Shown here piece by piece: positions 7,333 to 13,957 of a stretch of DNA of 15,663 nucleotides. The stretch spans positions 1-15,663 of the forward strand of contig CALCGO010000472.1 of NCBI GenBank assembly GCA_937901055.1, given 5' to 3'. Origin of the DNA: an uncultured Rhodobacterales bacterium. GTDB taxonomy: Bacteria; Pseudomonadota; Alphaproteobacteria; Rhodobacterales; Rhodobacteraceae. The translations under genes were made by a program, and so were the position numbers. A model generated the notes under the pieces. It did no database searches, had not been told where the DNA came from, and saw nothing but the letters and a program-made list of their open reading frames with translations. Numbering within the stretch: the stretch's first letter is position 1; the number at the start of each line of letters is the position of its first letter.

Positions 7333-8058
7333 ATGTCTAGCGAACCAAATATTAAACCTGCGGATGCGCCGCGGCGGAACTTTTATGGCCGCCGTCGGGG
7401 CAAAGCCTTGCGTAAAAACCAGATTAAACATCTCGATACGACGCTGGAGGCGGTCTCGCCAAAAGGGGTTTCGCTTGAGGAAAACCCTGACCGTAATCCC
7501 ATTGACCTAGGCGCATTGTTTGGCAACGACAAACCTGTCTGGCTTGAGATCGGGTTTGGTGGTGGTGAGCATTTGTTGCATATGGCGCAGACCTACCCAG
7601 AGGTAAACCTGCTGGGCGTCGAGGCGTTCCTGAACGGGGTTGCCAAGATTGTACCGCTGATGGACGAGCATGGGCTGGACAATGCGCGGGTGCATTGGGG
7701 GGATGCGCGGGATTTGCTCGAGGTGTTACCAGATGGGTCGCTCGACAAAGTTTTCCTGTTGTACCCAGACCCGTGGCACAAAACGCGGCACCATGCGCGG
7801 CGGTTCGTGAATACAGAAAACCTAGACATGATATCACGCGTGCTAAAACCGGGTGCGATTTTCCGGGTGGCAACGGATATTGAAAACTATGTTCACCACA
7901 CGCTGGAACGCATCATGCCGCGCGGTGACTTCGAGTGGTTGGCCGACGCGCCACAAGACTGGCGCGAGCCTTGGGGTGACTGGACCCGCACGCGGTACGA
8001 AGCGAAAGCGATCCGCGAGGGGCGCACCCCGCATTATTTGACGTTTCGCAAGATTTAG
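7333..8058 (+). CDS. trmB: tRNA (guanine-N7-)-methyltransferase
   Basis: Methylates G46 in the tRNA variable loop using S-adenosylmethionine; 241 residues, normal for proteobacterial TrmB. The SAM-binding motif EIGFGGGEH is at 72-80, followed by the acidic GVEAF segment (95-99). The catalytic/RNA-binding segment YPDPWHKTRHHARR is at 144-157, then RVATDIENY (178-186), and the C-terminal TRYEAKAIREGRTPHYLTF (220-238), all characteristic. A basic N-terminus (RRNFYGRRRGKALRKNQ, 14-30) probably contacts tRNA. The ATG at 7333 lies five bases after the metK stop. No strong ribosome binding site is visible, which fits translational coupling to metK. The gene probably ends this operon, because the next gene has its own promoter region. 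Confidence 0.95.
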   Translation: MSSEPNIKPADAPRRNFYGRRRGKALRKNQIKHLDTTLEAVSPKGVSLEENPDRNPIDLGALFGNDKPVWLEIGFGGGEHLLHMAQTYPEVNLLGVEAFLNGVAKIVPLMDEHGLDNARVHWGDARDLLEVLPDGSLDKVFLLYPDPWHKTRHHARRFVNTENLDMISRVLKPGAIFRVATDIENYVHHTLERIMPRGDFEWLADAPQDWREPWGDWTRTRYEAKAIREGRTPHYLTFRKI

Positions 8059-8073
8059 GCAAAACTGGCAGGG

Positions 8074-8087
8074 TTGATACAGGTCAA
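8074..8087 (+). promoter_or_regulatory. CRP/FNR-family binding site (FnrL-like box)
   Basis: TTGAT-ACAG-GTCAA is a 14-base dyad that differs from the FNR consensus TTGAT-N4-ATCAA at one position and matches the form often seen for alphaproteobacterial FnrL and related regulators. It is centred at 8080.5, in the 86-base gap before the DksA-like gene. A -10-like TCAATA (8111-8116) lies about 31-33 bases downstream of the centre. This is the geometry of a class II site at -41.5 with transcription starting near 8122. It implies activation under low oxygen or by another CRP/FNR signal such as NO. No such regulator gene is in the window. Confidence 0.55.
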
Positions 8088-8144
8088 TGCGCGACCATCC
8101 TTATAGGCGTTCAATACCTGAAATTGAATGTTAAGGATAGATCA

Positions 8145-8462
8145 ATGAAAACGACTGCTGAACGCGAAACCCAGTTACGTACCCGTCTGGCCGAGCTAGA
8201 CACGCACCTGCACACTATTGAAGACGCTCTCGATGAGACGCCGAACAAAGACGTTGAAGAGCGTGCGGTTGAACGCGAAAGCGACGAGGTTCTAGAAGGT
8301 TTGGGGAATGCCGAATTGCTGGAATTTCGGATGATCGAAGCCGCGTTGGTGCGCGTAGCTGAGGGTGAATATGGCTATTGCGTTGATTGTGGCGATAAAA
8401 TTACCGAGGAGCGCCTCGATGTTTTGCCGGCAACCCCGAAGTGCCGGAAATGTGCGTCCTGA
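8145..8462 (+). CDS. Short DksA/TraR-family zinc-finger protein
   Basis: A 105-residue cytoplasmic protein of the DksA/TraR family, whose members enter the RNA polymerase secondary channel and modulate initiation. Residues about 3-75 are helical coiled coil; the zinc finger uses C79, C82, C100 and C103 (YCVDCGDKI ... PKCRKC). Aligned with E. coli DksA, the coiled-coil tip DPVDRA corresponds to DVEERA here, so D71, D74 and A76 become D36, E39 and A41. The acidic tip is therefore conserved. It is shorter than E. coli DksA (151 residues) and lacks the long N-terminus. The ATG at 8145 has AAGGA seven bases upstream; TTG 8124 is in frame but lies at the predicted transcription start. It is probably a paralogue rather than the housekeeping DksA. 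Confidence 0.85.
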   Translation: MKTTAERETQLRTRLAELDTHLHTIEDALDETPNKDVEERAVERESDEVLEGLGNAELLEFRMIEAALVRVAEGEYGYCVDCGDKITEERLDVLPATPKCRKCAS

Positions 8463-8483
8463 ATATATGGGAAAGGAATTGTT

Positions 8484-8687
8484 ATGCCCTTTGAAAGCCT
8501 AAAAGCCCGTATGTCGATGCTGCTGGAGCAAATGGTCCACCAGCCCGAAGATATGCATGAATTGCAAGAAACATTGCGCGAAGAATTGGCGGAATTGCGA
8601 AGCCAAGGCCTTCCTGTTCCGCTTGACCTTGTCGAGTTGGAGCAACGTCTGGAAGACCAGTTGAACTTGCCCAAGAAGGGCAAGTGA
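8484..8687 (+). CDS. Unrecognised 67-residue helical protein
   Basis: A small acidic, methionine- and leucine-rich protein, probably two or three amphipathic helices (about residues 3-18, 21-41 and 46-60) with a lysine-rich tail KKGK. It has no signal peptide, membrane segment or cysteine. The ribosome binding site AAAGGA is six bases before the ATG, a strong arrangement that supports a real gene. It starts 22 bases after the DksA-like stop, and its stop overlaps the GTG start of the transporter gene by four bases, so it is probably translated and coupled to the transporter. I do not recognise the family. A small cytoplasmic partner of the transporter or of the DksA-like protein is a guess from position only. 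Confidence 0.7.
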   Translation: MPFESLKARMSMLLEQMVHQPEDMHELQETLREELAELRSQGLPVPLDLVELEQRLEDQLNLPKKGK

Positions 8688-9913
8688 GCGACTCTTCGAA
8701 AGAGGTTACCCTTTCGCGGGTCATAAGCCTTCCACTGCTTGTGCTATATGGCCTTGGCGTCACGATCGGCGCGGGCATTTACGTTCTTGTTGGCCAAACA
8801 GCCGCGCAGGCGGGTATGTACGCGCCGTTGTCGTTCGTTTTTGCTGCGATAGTGATGGCCTTCAGTGCCGGTACCTTTGCCGAGCTAAGCGTACGGTTCC
8901 CCCAAAGTGCGGGCGAGGCGATTTATGTTAAAGAGGGGTTAAGGTCGGAAGGCTTGTCATTGTTGACTGGCGGTATCGTGTTGCTGTCTGCGACCGTTGC
9001 TGCGGCAACGATCACGCTGGGCGGGACCGGGTATGTGTTGGAGTTGCTTGGCCTTCCACGCGAGCTTGTTATTGTTTTAATAGTACTGCTGATGGGCGGC
9101 ATTGCCGCGTGGGGCGTTAAGGAGTCCGTAATCTTTGCGGCTGTTTTTACAGTTCTGGAGATATTGGGACTGTTGGTTGTAATTGTTGCAGGGTTCTGGA
9201 CGCAGCCGGATTTATTATCGCGGTTGCCTGAAGTTATCCCACCAATCGGTGACACGGCAGCGTTAACTGCAATTTTCACCACCAGCTTGATCGCGTTCTT
9301 TGCGTTCATAGGTTTTGATGATGTGGTTAATCTGGTCGAGGAAACCAAGAACCCCGCACGAACAATGCCACTGGCAATTCTGATCGTACTGGTAGTCGCT
9401 ACAGCTTTGTACTTCATGGTGACCGCGGTTGCAGTGTTGACGGTCCCGCTGGAAGAGCTAGGTGCCTCGCAGGCGCCGATCGGGTTGCTGTTTGAAAGCC
9501 TTACTGGCAGCTCGCCGCTGATAATTACTCTGATAGCAGTTGTGGCGACCCTGAATGGTATTGTGATCCAAATCGTTATGGCAGCGCGGGTTCTGTACGG
9601 ATTGGGCAAGAAGGGTAGTATCCCCGCGTTTTTCGCCCGCATTCACCCCAAGACTCACACACCGGTGCTCTCAACGGTTCTGGTCACGGCTGTTATCCTT
9701 GGGCTTGCATTGTTTTTTCCAATCGGGGCGCTGGCCGAGATGACGACCCAGTTTATTCTGGTGGTGTTCACAATGGTTAATCTGTCGCTGGTGGTGCTGA
9801 AAACCCGCAAGGTTTCCGCACCAGAAGGTGCCTATACGGTCGGGCTTTGGGTGCCAATCGGAGGGGTGCTTGCCAGCTTGCTGTTGCTCGTCGGGCCGTA
9901 CGTACTTTTGTGA
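8684..9913 (+). CDS. APC-superfamily amino acid/polyamine-type permease
   Basis: A polytopic inner-membrane transporter of the amino acid-polyamine-organocation superfamily, 409 residues with about 11-12 hydrophobic segments. The N-terminal GVTIGAGIYVLVG (residues 25-37) is the typical unwound first-helix substrate site. The AELSVRFPQSAGEAIYVKEG region and the FIGFDDVVNLVEETKNPARTMPLAI segment are also typical. The protein is somewhat shorter than the usual 430-500 residues, with a short C-terminus. It starts at GTG 8684, inside the stop of the 67-residue protein (GTGA overlap), with AAGAAGGG upstream. The substrate cannot be told from sequence. Its place behind a DksA-like gene and an FNR-type box suggests a stress- or oxygen-linked role. 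Confidence 0.88.
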   Translation: MSDSSKEVTLSRVISLPLLVLYGLGVTIGAGIYVLVGQTAAQAGMYAPLSFVFAAIVMAFSAGTFAELSVRFPQSAGEAIYVKEGLRSEGLSLLTGGIVLLSATVAAATITLGGTGYVLELLGLPRELVIVLIVLLMGGIAAWGVKESVIFAAVFTVLEILGLLVVIVAGFWTQPDLLSRLPEVIPPIGDTAALTAIFTTSLIAFFAFIGFDDVVNLVEETKNPARTMPLAILIVLVVATALYFMVTAVAVLTVPLEELGASQAPIGLLFESLTGSSPLIITLIAVVATLNGIVIQIVMAARVLYGLGKKGSIPAFFARIHPKTHTPVLSTVLVTAVILGLALFFPIGALAEMTTQFILVVFTMVNLSLVVLKTRKVSAPEGAYTVGLWVPIGGVLASLLLLVGPYVLL

Positions 9914-9922
9914 GTCACAAAA
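9906..9922 (+). repeat. 17-base perfect palindrome over the permease stop
   Basis: TTTTGTGA-G-TCACAAAA is a perfect dyad with a one-base centre that spans the TGA stop of the permease gene. It may be an operator for the gene downstream: the inner TTGTGAGTCACAA has the GT-N-AC type symmetry seen in several repressor families. It may also act as a weak A/U-type hairpin at the end of the permease transcript (a run of A follows, not T). Confidence 0.4.
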
Positions 9923-9928
9923 AACACA

Positions 9929-9964
9929 TTCAATTATTGTAATATGAAGGCGAGCCACTATATT
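9929..9964 (+). promoter_or_regulatory. Candidate promoter and operator for the persulfide dioxygenase unit
   Basis: TTGTAA (9937-9942) and TATATT (9959-9964) are 16 bases apart and form a reasonable sigma-70-type promoter, with a start near 9971. The -35 sits inside A/T-rich dyad symmetry: ATTA-TTG-TAAT (9933-9943), flanked by TTCA (9929-9932) and TGAA (9945-9948). Sulfide/persulfide sensors of the ArsR type (BigR, SqrR) bind A/T-rich dyads of this general kind, but I cannot match the spacing to a specific consensus. The ribosome binding site AGGAG lies seven bases before the ATG at 9996. Confidence 0.4.
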
Positions 9965-9995
9965 AGGCACAACACAGATATATAGGAGTGGGCCG

Positions 9996-10859
9996 ATGAC
10001 CCCCGAAGTAAAAGCATTTTTCGACAACGCAACCAACACGGTTTCGTTCTTAATCAAAGATCCGAACAGCGCTAGCGTTGCTATTGTGGATTCAGTTCTG
10101 GATTTCAATTTTTCGAATGGCCACACGGATACGACGTCTGCGGATGAAGTTATCGCGTATGTGCGGGCCAATGACTTGAAGGTTGACTGGATTCTGGAGT
10201 CGCATGTGCATGCGGACCACCTTTCGGCTGCACCCTACATTCAAGAACAGGTGGGCGGCAAAATAGGCATTGGGGCGAATATCACTATCGTGCAAGATGT
10301 GTTTGGCAAAGTCTTCAACGAGGGCAGTGAGTTCCAGCGCGACGGGTCGCAGTTCGACAAGTTGTTCGTTGACGGTGATACCATCGAAATAGGCACAATG
10401 AAGGTTGATGTCATGCATACGCCGGGCCACACGCCTGCTTGTATGACTTATGTTGTGGGTGATGCGGCTTTCGTCGGTGACACGTTGTTCATGCCTGATT
10501 TTGGCACGGCGCGTTGCGATTTCCCGGGTGGCTCTGCCGAAGATCTATATGCTTCCATTCAGAAAATTCTGACACTACCGGATGATACCCGTATTTTTGT
10601 CGGCCACGATTACAAAGCACCGGGTCGTGATGAGTTTGCTTGGGAAACAAGTGTTGCCGAGCAAAAAGCCGTGAATGTGCATGTGGGTGCCGGCAAAGGC
10701 GAAGAGGCGTTCGTCAAGATGCGCACGGATCGTGACGAACAATTGGCGATGCCAAAGCTGATCGTACCGTCGATCCAGATCAATATGCGCGCTGGTAAAA
10801 TGCCTGAACCTGAAGAAAACGGACAAGTTTATCTGAAGGTTCCGGTTAATGCCCTGTGA
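9996..10859 (+). CDS. Blh-type persulfide dioxygenase (MBL fold)
   Basis: A metallo-beta-lactamase-fold iron enzyme of the ETHE1/Blh group, which oxidises glutathione persulfide to sulfite and glutathione; 287 residues, probably cytoplasmic as no signal peptide is visible. The motif HVHADH is at 70-75, HTPGH at 141-145, GDTLF at 161-165 and the last metal-fold histidine is H204. By homology with ETHE1 the iron ligands are H70, H145 and D162. GTARCDFPGG (170-179) occupies the place of the conserved GCGRTDF region near the ETHE1 active site. The long C-terminal part (205-287) is typical of the Blh branch. Blh of Xylella and Agrobacterium has a DUF442 domain fused at its N-terminus; here that domain is a separate gene directly downstream. 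Hydrolase annotations of this family as beta-lactamases are misleading. Confidence 0.85.
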   Translation: MTPEVKAFFDNATNTVSFLIKDPNSASVAIVDSVLDFNFSNGHTDTTSADEVIAYVRANDLKVDWILESHVHADHLSAAPYIQEQVGGKIGIGANITIVQDVFGKVFNEGSEFQRDGSQFDKLFVDGDTIEIGTMKVDVMHTPGHTPACMTYVVGDAAFVGDTLFMPDFGTARCDFPGGSAEDLYASIQKILTLPDDTRIFVGHDYKAPGRDEFAWETSVAEQKAVNVHVGAGKGEEAFVKMRTDRDEQLAMPKLIVPSIQINMRAGKMPEPEENGQVYLKVPVNAL

Positions 10860-10885
10860 ATAGCAATGATTTGAAGTAAACATAC

Positions 10886-10912
10886 CCGCGTCGGTTACAA
10901 TTTCCGGCGCGG
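10886..10912 (+). other. G+C-rich intercistronic hairpin
   Basis: A 9-bp stem with one G-U pair (CCGCGTCGG / CCGGCGCGG) and a 9-base loop lies in the 77-base gap between the dioxygenase and DUF442 genes. No T run follows, so it is probably an mRNA-stabilising or attenuating structure that sets relative expression of the two genes, rather than a full terminator. Confidence 0.45.
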
Positions 10913-10936
10913 CAACTGGTAAGTAAGGTGGCAGGG

Positions 10937-11266
10937 ATGCAAGTATATAAAGTTACGGACGAATACAGCGTTTGCGGGCAAATTTCCGCGAGCGACGTAG
11001 CTTTGATCAAAGCCTCGGGTTACAAAACCATCATGTGTAACCGTCCTGACGGCGAAGAATTTGGACAGCCTACAGCAGACATCATCAGAAAAGCCGCAGA
11101 AGATCACGAGATGAAATTCTTTTATCTCCCTTTGGGACGGACCGGGATCGGCGAAGATTTGTTGAATGATTTTCGTGATGTCGTAAACGGGGACAACGGT
11201 CCCGTTTTCGCCTACTGCCGATCTGGTAATCGCTGCGGAATGCTGTGGAACGCTTCGCAAAGCTAA
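10937..11266 (+). CDS. DUF442 / TIGR01244-family sulfurtransferase- or phosphatase-like protein
   Basis: A 109-residue single-domain protein of the DUF442 (TIGR01244) family, with a compact dual-specificity-phosphatase/rhodanese-like fold. The signature YCRSGNRC at residues 93-100 supplies the predicted catalytic C94 in a C-x4-R loop. The N-terminal CGQISASDV and the TIMCNRPDGE segment (31-40) are also typical. In Blh proteins this domain is fused to persulfide dioxygenase and is thought to feed it persulfide sulfur; here it stands alone next to that enzyme. Three additional cysteines (C13, C34, C100) might take part in sulfur relay, which is inference. The ATG at 10937 has AAGG eight bases upstream. 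GTG 10928 would add three residues and has a poorer ribosome binding site. Confidence 0.83.
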   Translation: MQVYKVTDEYSVCGQISASDVALIKASGYKTIMCNRPDGEEFGQPTADIIRKAAEDHEMKFFYLPLGRTGIGEDLLNDFRDVVNGDNGPVFAYCRSGNRCGMLWNASQS

Positions 11267-11302
11267 GACGAATTACCAACCTGAGTTAAAGGATGCTTTG
11301 CT

Positions 11303-13045
11303 ATGTTAAAGCGCTATTTCCCGATTCTGGAGTGGTCTGTGAAATATGATCGCGACACTCTGACGAACGATCTCGTTGCGGCGGTGATCGTAACGATTAT
11401 GCTTATTCCACAGTCTTTGGCTTACGCGTTGCTGGCGGGGCTACCAGCCGAAGTCGGGCTCTATGCATCGATTGCACCGTTGGTTATCTATGCGATTTTT
11501 GGAACGTCTCGCGCATTGGCGGTTGGTCCCGTCGCAGTTGCGTCATTGATGACGGCCGCAGCAGTTGGCGAGCTTGCCTCGCAAGGTACCCCTGAATATT
11601 ACGCTGCGGCAATTGCTTTGGCTTTGATATCCGGCTTGATGCTGCTGGTGATGGGTTTTTTGCGGCTAGGTTTTTTGGCCAACTTTCTGTCTCATCCGGT
11701 AATATCTGGTTTCATAACCGCCTCAGCGATTATCATCGCGACTAGCCAATTGAAACATATTTTCGGCATTGATGCGTCTGGGCATAACATTCTGGAGCTC
11801 GTGGTTTCGATTACCGCACACTTGTCCGAAATTAATTATTACACGCTGAGCATCGGCGTTTTCGCGACGGCGTTTCTTTTCTGGGTACGCGGTAACCTAA
11901 AACCGCTGTTGCGCAAGCTCGGCCTTGGCCCACGCCTAGCCGAGGTTGTGGCCAAGACCGGTCCCGTGGCTGCTGTTGCCGCCACGACGGCAGTTGTCTG
12001 GGCTATGGCGCTTGACGCGAAGGGCGTGAGGATCATCGGGGAAATTCCGGCGCGGCTGCCCGTTCCTACAGTACCGACATTTGATTTGAACTTGTGGAGC
12101 GCAATTGCCGTTCCCGCATTGCTGATCTCGATCGTCGGGTATGTCGAAACCATTTCTGTGGCGCAAACGTTGGCGGCGAAACGACGCCAACGCATTGATC
12201 CGGATCAGGAGCTCATCGCGCTTGGTGCGGCAAATGTCGGGTCTGCGGTATCTGGTGGTTTCCCAGTGACGGGTGGGTTTTCGCGATCTGTCGTGAACTT
12301 TGACGCGGGTGCGCAAACACCGGCTGCGGGGGCGTTCACCGCCGTGGGCATAGCGATGGCAGCTTTGTTCCTTACACCGCTTTTGCATTTCCTACCGAAG
12401 GCCACACTTGCTGCGACGATCATTGTTGCGGTTCTTTCACTGATAGATTTGGATTCCATAAAACGTACGTGGGCTTATTCGAAGTCCGACTTCGCGGCTA
12501 TGATGGCTACTATCCTTACAACTCTCGTTTTCGGGGTGGAGATGGGCATTACGGCAGGCGTTGGTCTATCGCTGTTCTTGCACCTTTATCGTTCCTCGCG
12601 GCCACACTCTGCAATTGTTGGACAAGTTCCCGGTACCGAACATTTCCGAAATGTGCGCCGTCATGAGGTTATCGTGACACCTGAAATTCTGTCCATTCGT
12701 ATAGACGAGAGCCTCTATTTCGCGAACGCGCGGTTCCTTGAAGATCTGATTAACGATGCTGTTGCGGAAGATCCGGCGATTGAACATGTGGTACTGATGT
12801 GTTCGGCCGTCAACTTCATTGATGCGTCCGCTTTGGAAAGCCTTGAGGCCATCAACGAACGCTTGCAGCATGCCGATGTGATGTTGCACCTGTCCGAGGT
12901 GAAAGGGCCGGTCATGGACCGCCTGAAGCACTCACATTTCTTGGATGATTTGACCGGCCGGATTTATCTTACTCAATACGACGCGGTGCACACGATCAAC
13001 CCGCATGTGGCCAATCGTGCATCCGAAATGTCGCGCGTCGAGTGA
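11303..13045 (+). CDS. SulP-family anion transporter with STAS domain
   Basis: An inner-membrane SulP/SLC26 transporter, 580 residues. The membrane domain (about 20-430) opens with the family signature around DLVAAVIVTIMLIPQSLAYALLAGLP (23-48) and contains SGGFPVTGGFSRS (317-329) near the substrate site. A cytoplasmic STAS domain (about 455-565) follows, with NFIDASALESL (504-514) at the conserved loop. Substrates of the family include sulfate, bicarbonate, nitrate and dicarboxylates. The position after a persulfide dioxygenase and DUF442 gene suggests sulfate or sulfite movement, but this is inference from context and bicarbonate cannot be excluded. The ATG at 11303 has AAAGGA nine bases upstream. 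The gap to the DUF442 gene is 36 bases, so it is probably in the same operon. Its stop is one base from the convergent folD stop. Confidence 0.92.
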   Translation: MLKRYFPILEWSVKYDRDTLTNDLVAAVIVTIMLIPQSLAYALLAGLPAEVGLYASIAPLVIYAIFGTSRALAVGPVAVASLMTAAAVGELASQGTPEYYAAAIALALISGLMLLVMGFLRLGFLANFLSHPVISGFITASAIIIATSQLKHIFGIDASGHNILELVVSITAHLSEINYYTLSIGVFATAFLFWVRGNLKPLLRKLGLGPRLAEVVAKTGPVAAVAATTAVVWAMALDAKGVRIIGEIPARLPVPTVPTFDLNLWSAIAVPALLISIVGYVETISVAQTLAAKRRQRIDPDQELIALGAANVGSAVSGGFPVTGGFSRSVVNFDAGAQTPAAGAFTAVGIAMAALFLTPLLHFLPKATLAATIIVAVLSLIDLDSIKRTWAYSKSDFAAMMATILTTLVFGVEMGITAGVGLSLFLHLYRSSRPHSAIVGQVPGTEHFRNVRRHEVIVTPEILSIRIDESLYFANARFLEDLINDAVAEDPAIEHVVLMCSAVNFIDASALESLEAINERLQHADVMLHLSEVKGPVMDRLKHSHFLDDLTGRIYLTQYDAVHTINPHVANRASEMSRVE

Positions 13046-13046
13046 C

Positions 13047-13949
13047 CTAAGCCGTTAAACCTTCGGGTTCCGGCAGGTCGTTTGCGCGGCAACATGCTGT
13101 CACGGTATTTGCAAGAAGGCACGCGATGGTCATGGGGCCAACGCCGCCGGGGACGGGGGTGATAGCGCCCGCAACTTCCGATACGCCGGCAAAATCTACG
13201 TCGCCAACCAACCGTACTTTTCCTTCGCCACGTTCCGGTGCCGGAATGCGGTTGATACCGACATCAATCACCGTCGCACCAGGCTTGATCCAGTCCGCTT
13301 TGATCATCTGCGCGCGGCCAACGGCGGCAACGACGATATCAGCACGACGACATACGTCTTCAATATCTTTGGTGCGGGAATGGGCGATGGTTACGGTGCA
13401 GCTATCGCGTAAGAGAAGGGCGGCCAGTGGTTTTCCAACAAGATTTGAACGCCCAACCACAACCGCGTTGAAACCTGACAGCGAACCAAGACGATCGCGC
13501 AACAGCATCAGGCAGCCAAGTGGCGTGCAGGACACCATCGCTTTCTGACCCGTTGTCAACAATCCGGCGTTAAGGATATGCAACCCGTCAACGTCTTTTG
13601 CAGGCGAGATGGCGGCAACAATTTCCCGCTCGCTCATATGATCGGGAACTGGGAACTGGCACAAAATTCCATGCACTGCTGGATCATTGTTCAGCTTCTC
13701 AACCAGCGCGATTACCTCAGCCTGACTGCTGTCGGCGGGCAGCTTGTGTTCATAAGAATTCATGCCAACTTCAACCGTTTGGCGGTTCTTATTGCGGACA
13801 TACACTTCGCTTGCAGGGTCCTCGCCGACAAGGATAACTGCCAAGCCAGGCGTGATACCGTGGTCGGCTTTCAGAGCCGCGACGTGTGCCGCCACTTTTT
13901 CGCGAACAGTTGCTGCGAAGGCTTTACCGTCGATAATATCTGCTGTCAT
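13047..13949 (-). CDS. folD: Bifunctional methylenetetrahydrofolate dehydrogenase/cyclohydrolase
   Basis: A cytoplasmic enzyme that interconverts 5,10-methylene-, 5,10-methenyl- and 10-formyl-tetrahydrofolate with NADP; 300 residues. The catalytic Y50 and K54 lie in SEVYVRNKN (48-55). CQFPVPDH (97-104) replaces the more common QLPLP form. DVDG is at 119-122, then CTPLG at 141-145, the dinucleotide-binding VVGRSNLVGKPLAALLL at 164-180, and the final TPVPGGVGPMTIACLLANT at 264-282. I chose the ATG at 13949 because AGGGA lies just upstream and the protein starts as family members do; the upstream extension to 14009 overlaps the previous gene. The gap of eight bases to the chorismate mutase gene and the fhs gene beyond point to one operon. 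With Fhs it links formate to the folate pool. Confidence 0.96.
   Translation of the reverse strand: MTADIIDGKAFAATVREKVAAHVAALKADHGITPGLAVILVGEDPASEVYVRNKNRQTVEVGMNSYEHKLPADSSQAEVIALVEKLNNDPAVHGILCQFPVPDHMSEREIVAAISPAKDVDGLHILNAGLLTTGQKAMVSCTPLGCLMLLRDRLGSLSGFNAVVVGRSNLVGKPLAALLLRDSCTVTIAHSRTKDIEDVCRRADIVVAAVGRAQMIKADWIKPGATVIDVGINRIPAPERGEGKVRLVGDVDFAGVSEVAGAITPVPGGVGPMTIACLLANTVTACCRANDLPEPEGLTA
13051..13074 (+). terminator. UUCG-capped hairpin after the SulP stop
   Basis: Five bases after the SulP stop, GCCG...CGGC flanks AACC-TTCG-GGTT with a small internal loop. On the + strand RNA this gives a very stable C(UUCG)G tetraloop hairpin. No T run follows, so it may protect the transcript end or work with Rho. 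It lies inside the last codons of the convergent folD gene, which must encode its C-terminus through the same bases. Confidence 0.4.
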
Positions 13950-13957
13950 GGGGTTCC

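Noticed and set aside
8923..9642. 239-codon open frame on the - strand inside the permease gene
   Set aside because: It is the reverse shadow of hydrophobic codons, rich in Thr, Ser and Asn, with no family resemblance.
9907..9921. CRP-like site TGTGA...TCACA in the palindrome at the permease stop
   Set aside because: The half-sites are separated by one base instead of six, so it is not a CRP site; it is kept only as an unspecified dyad.
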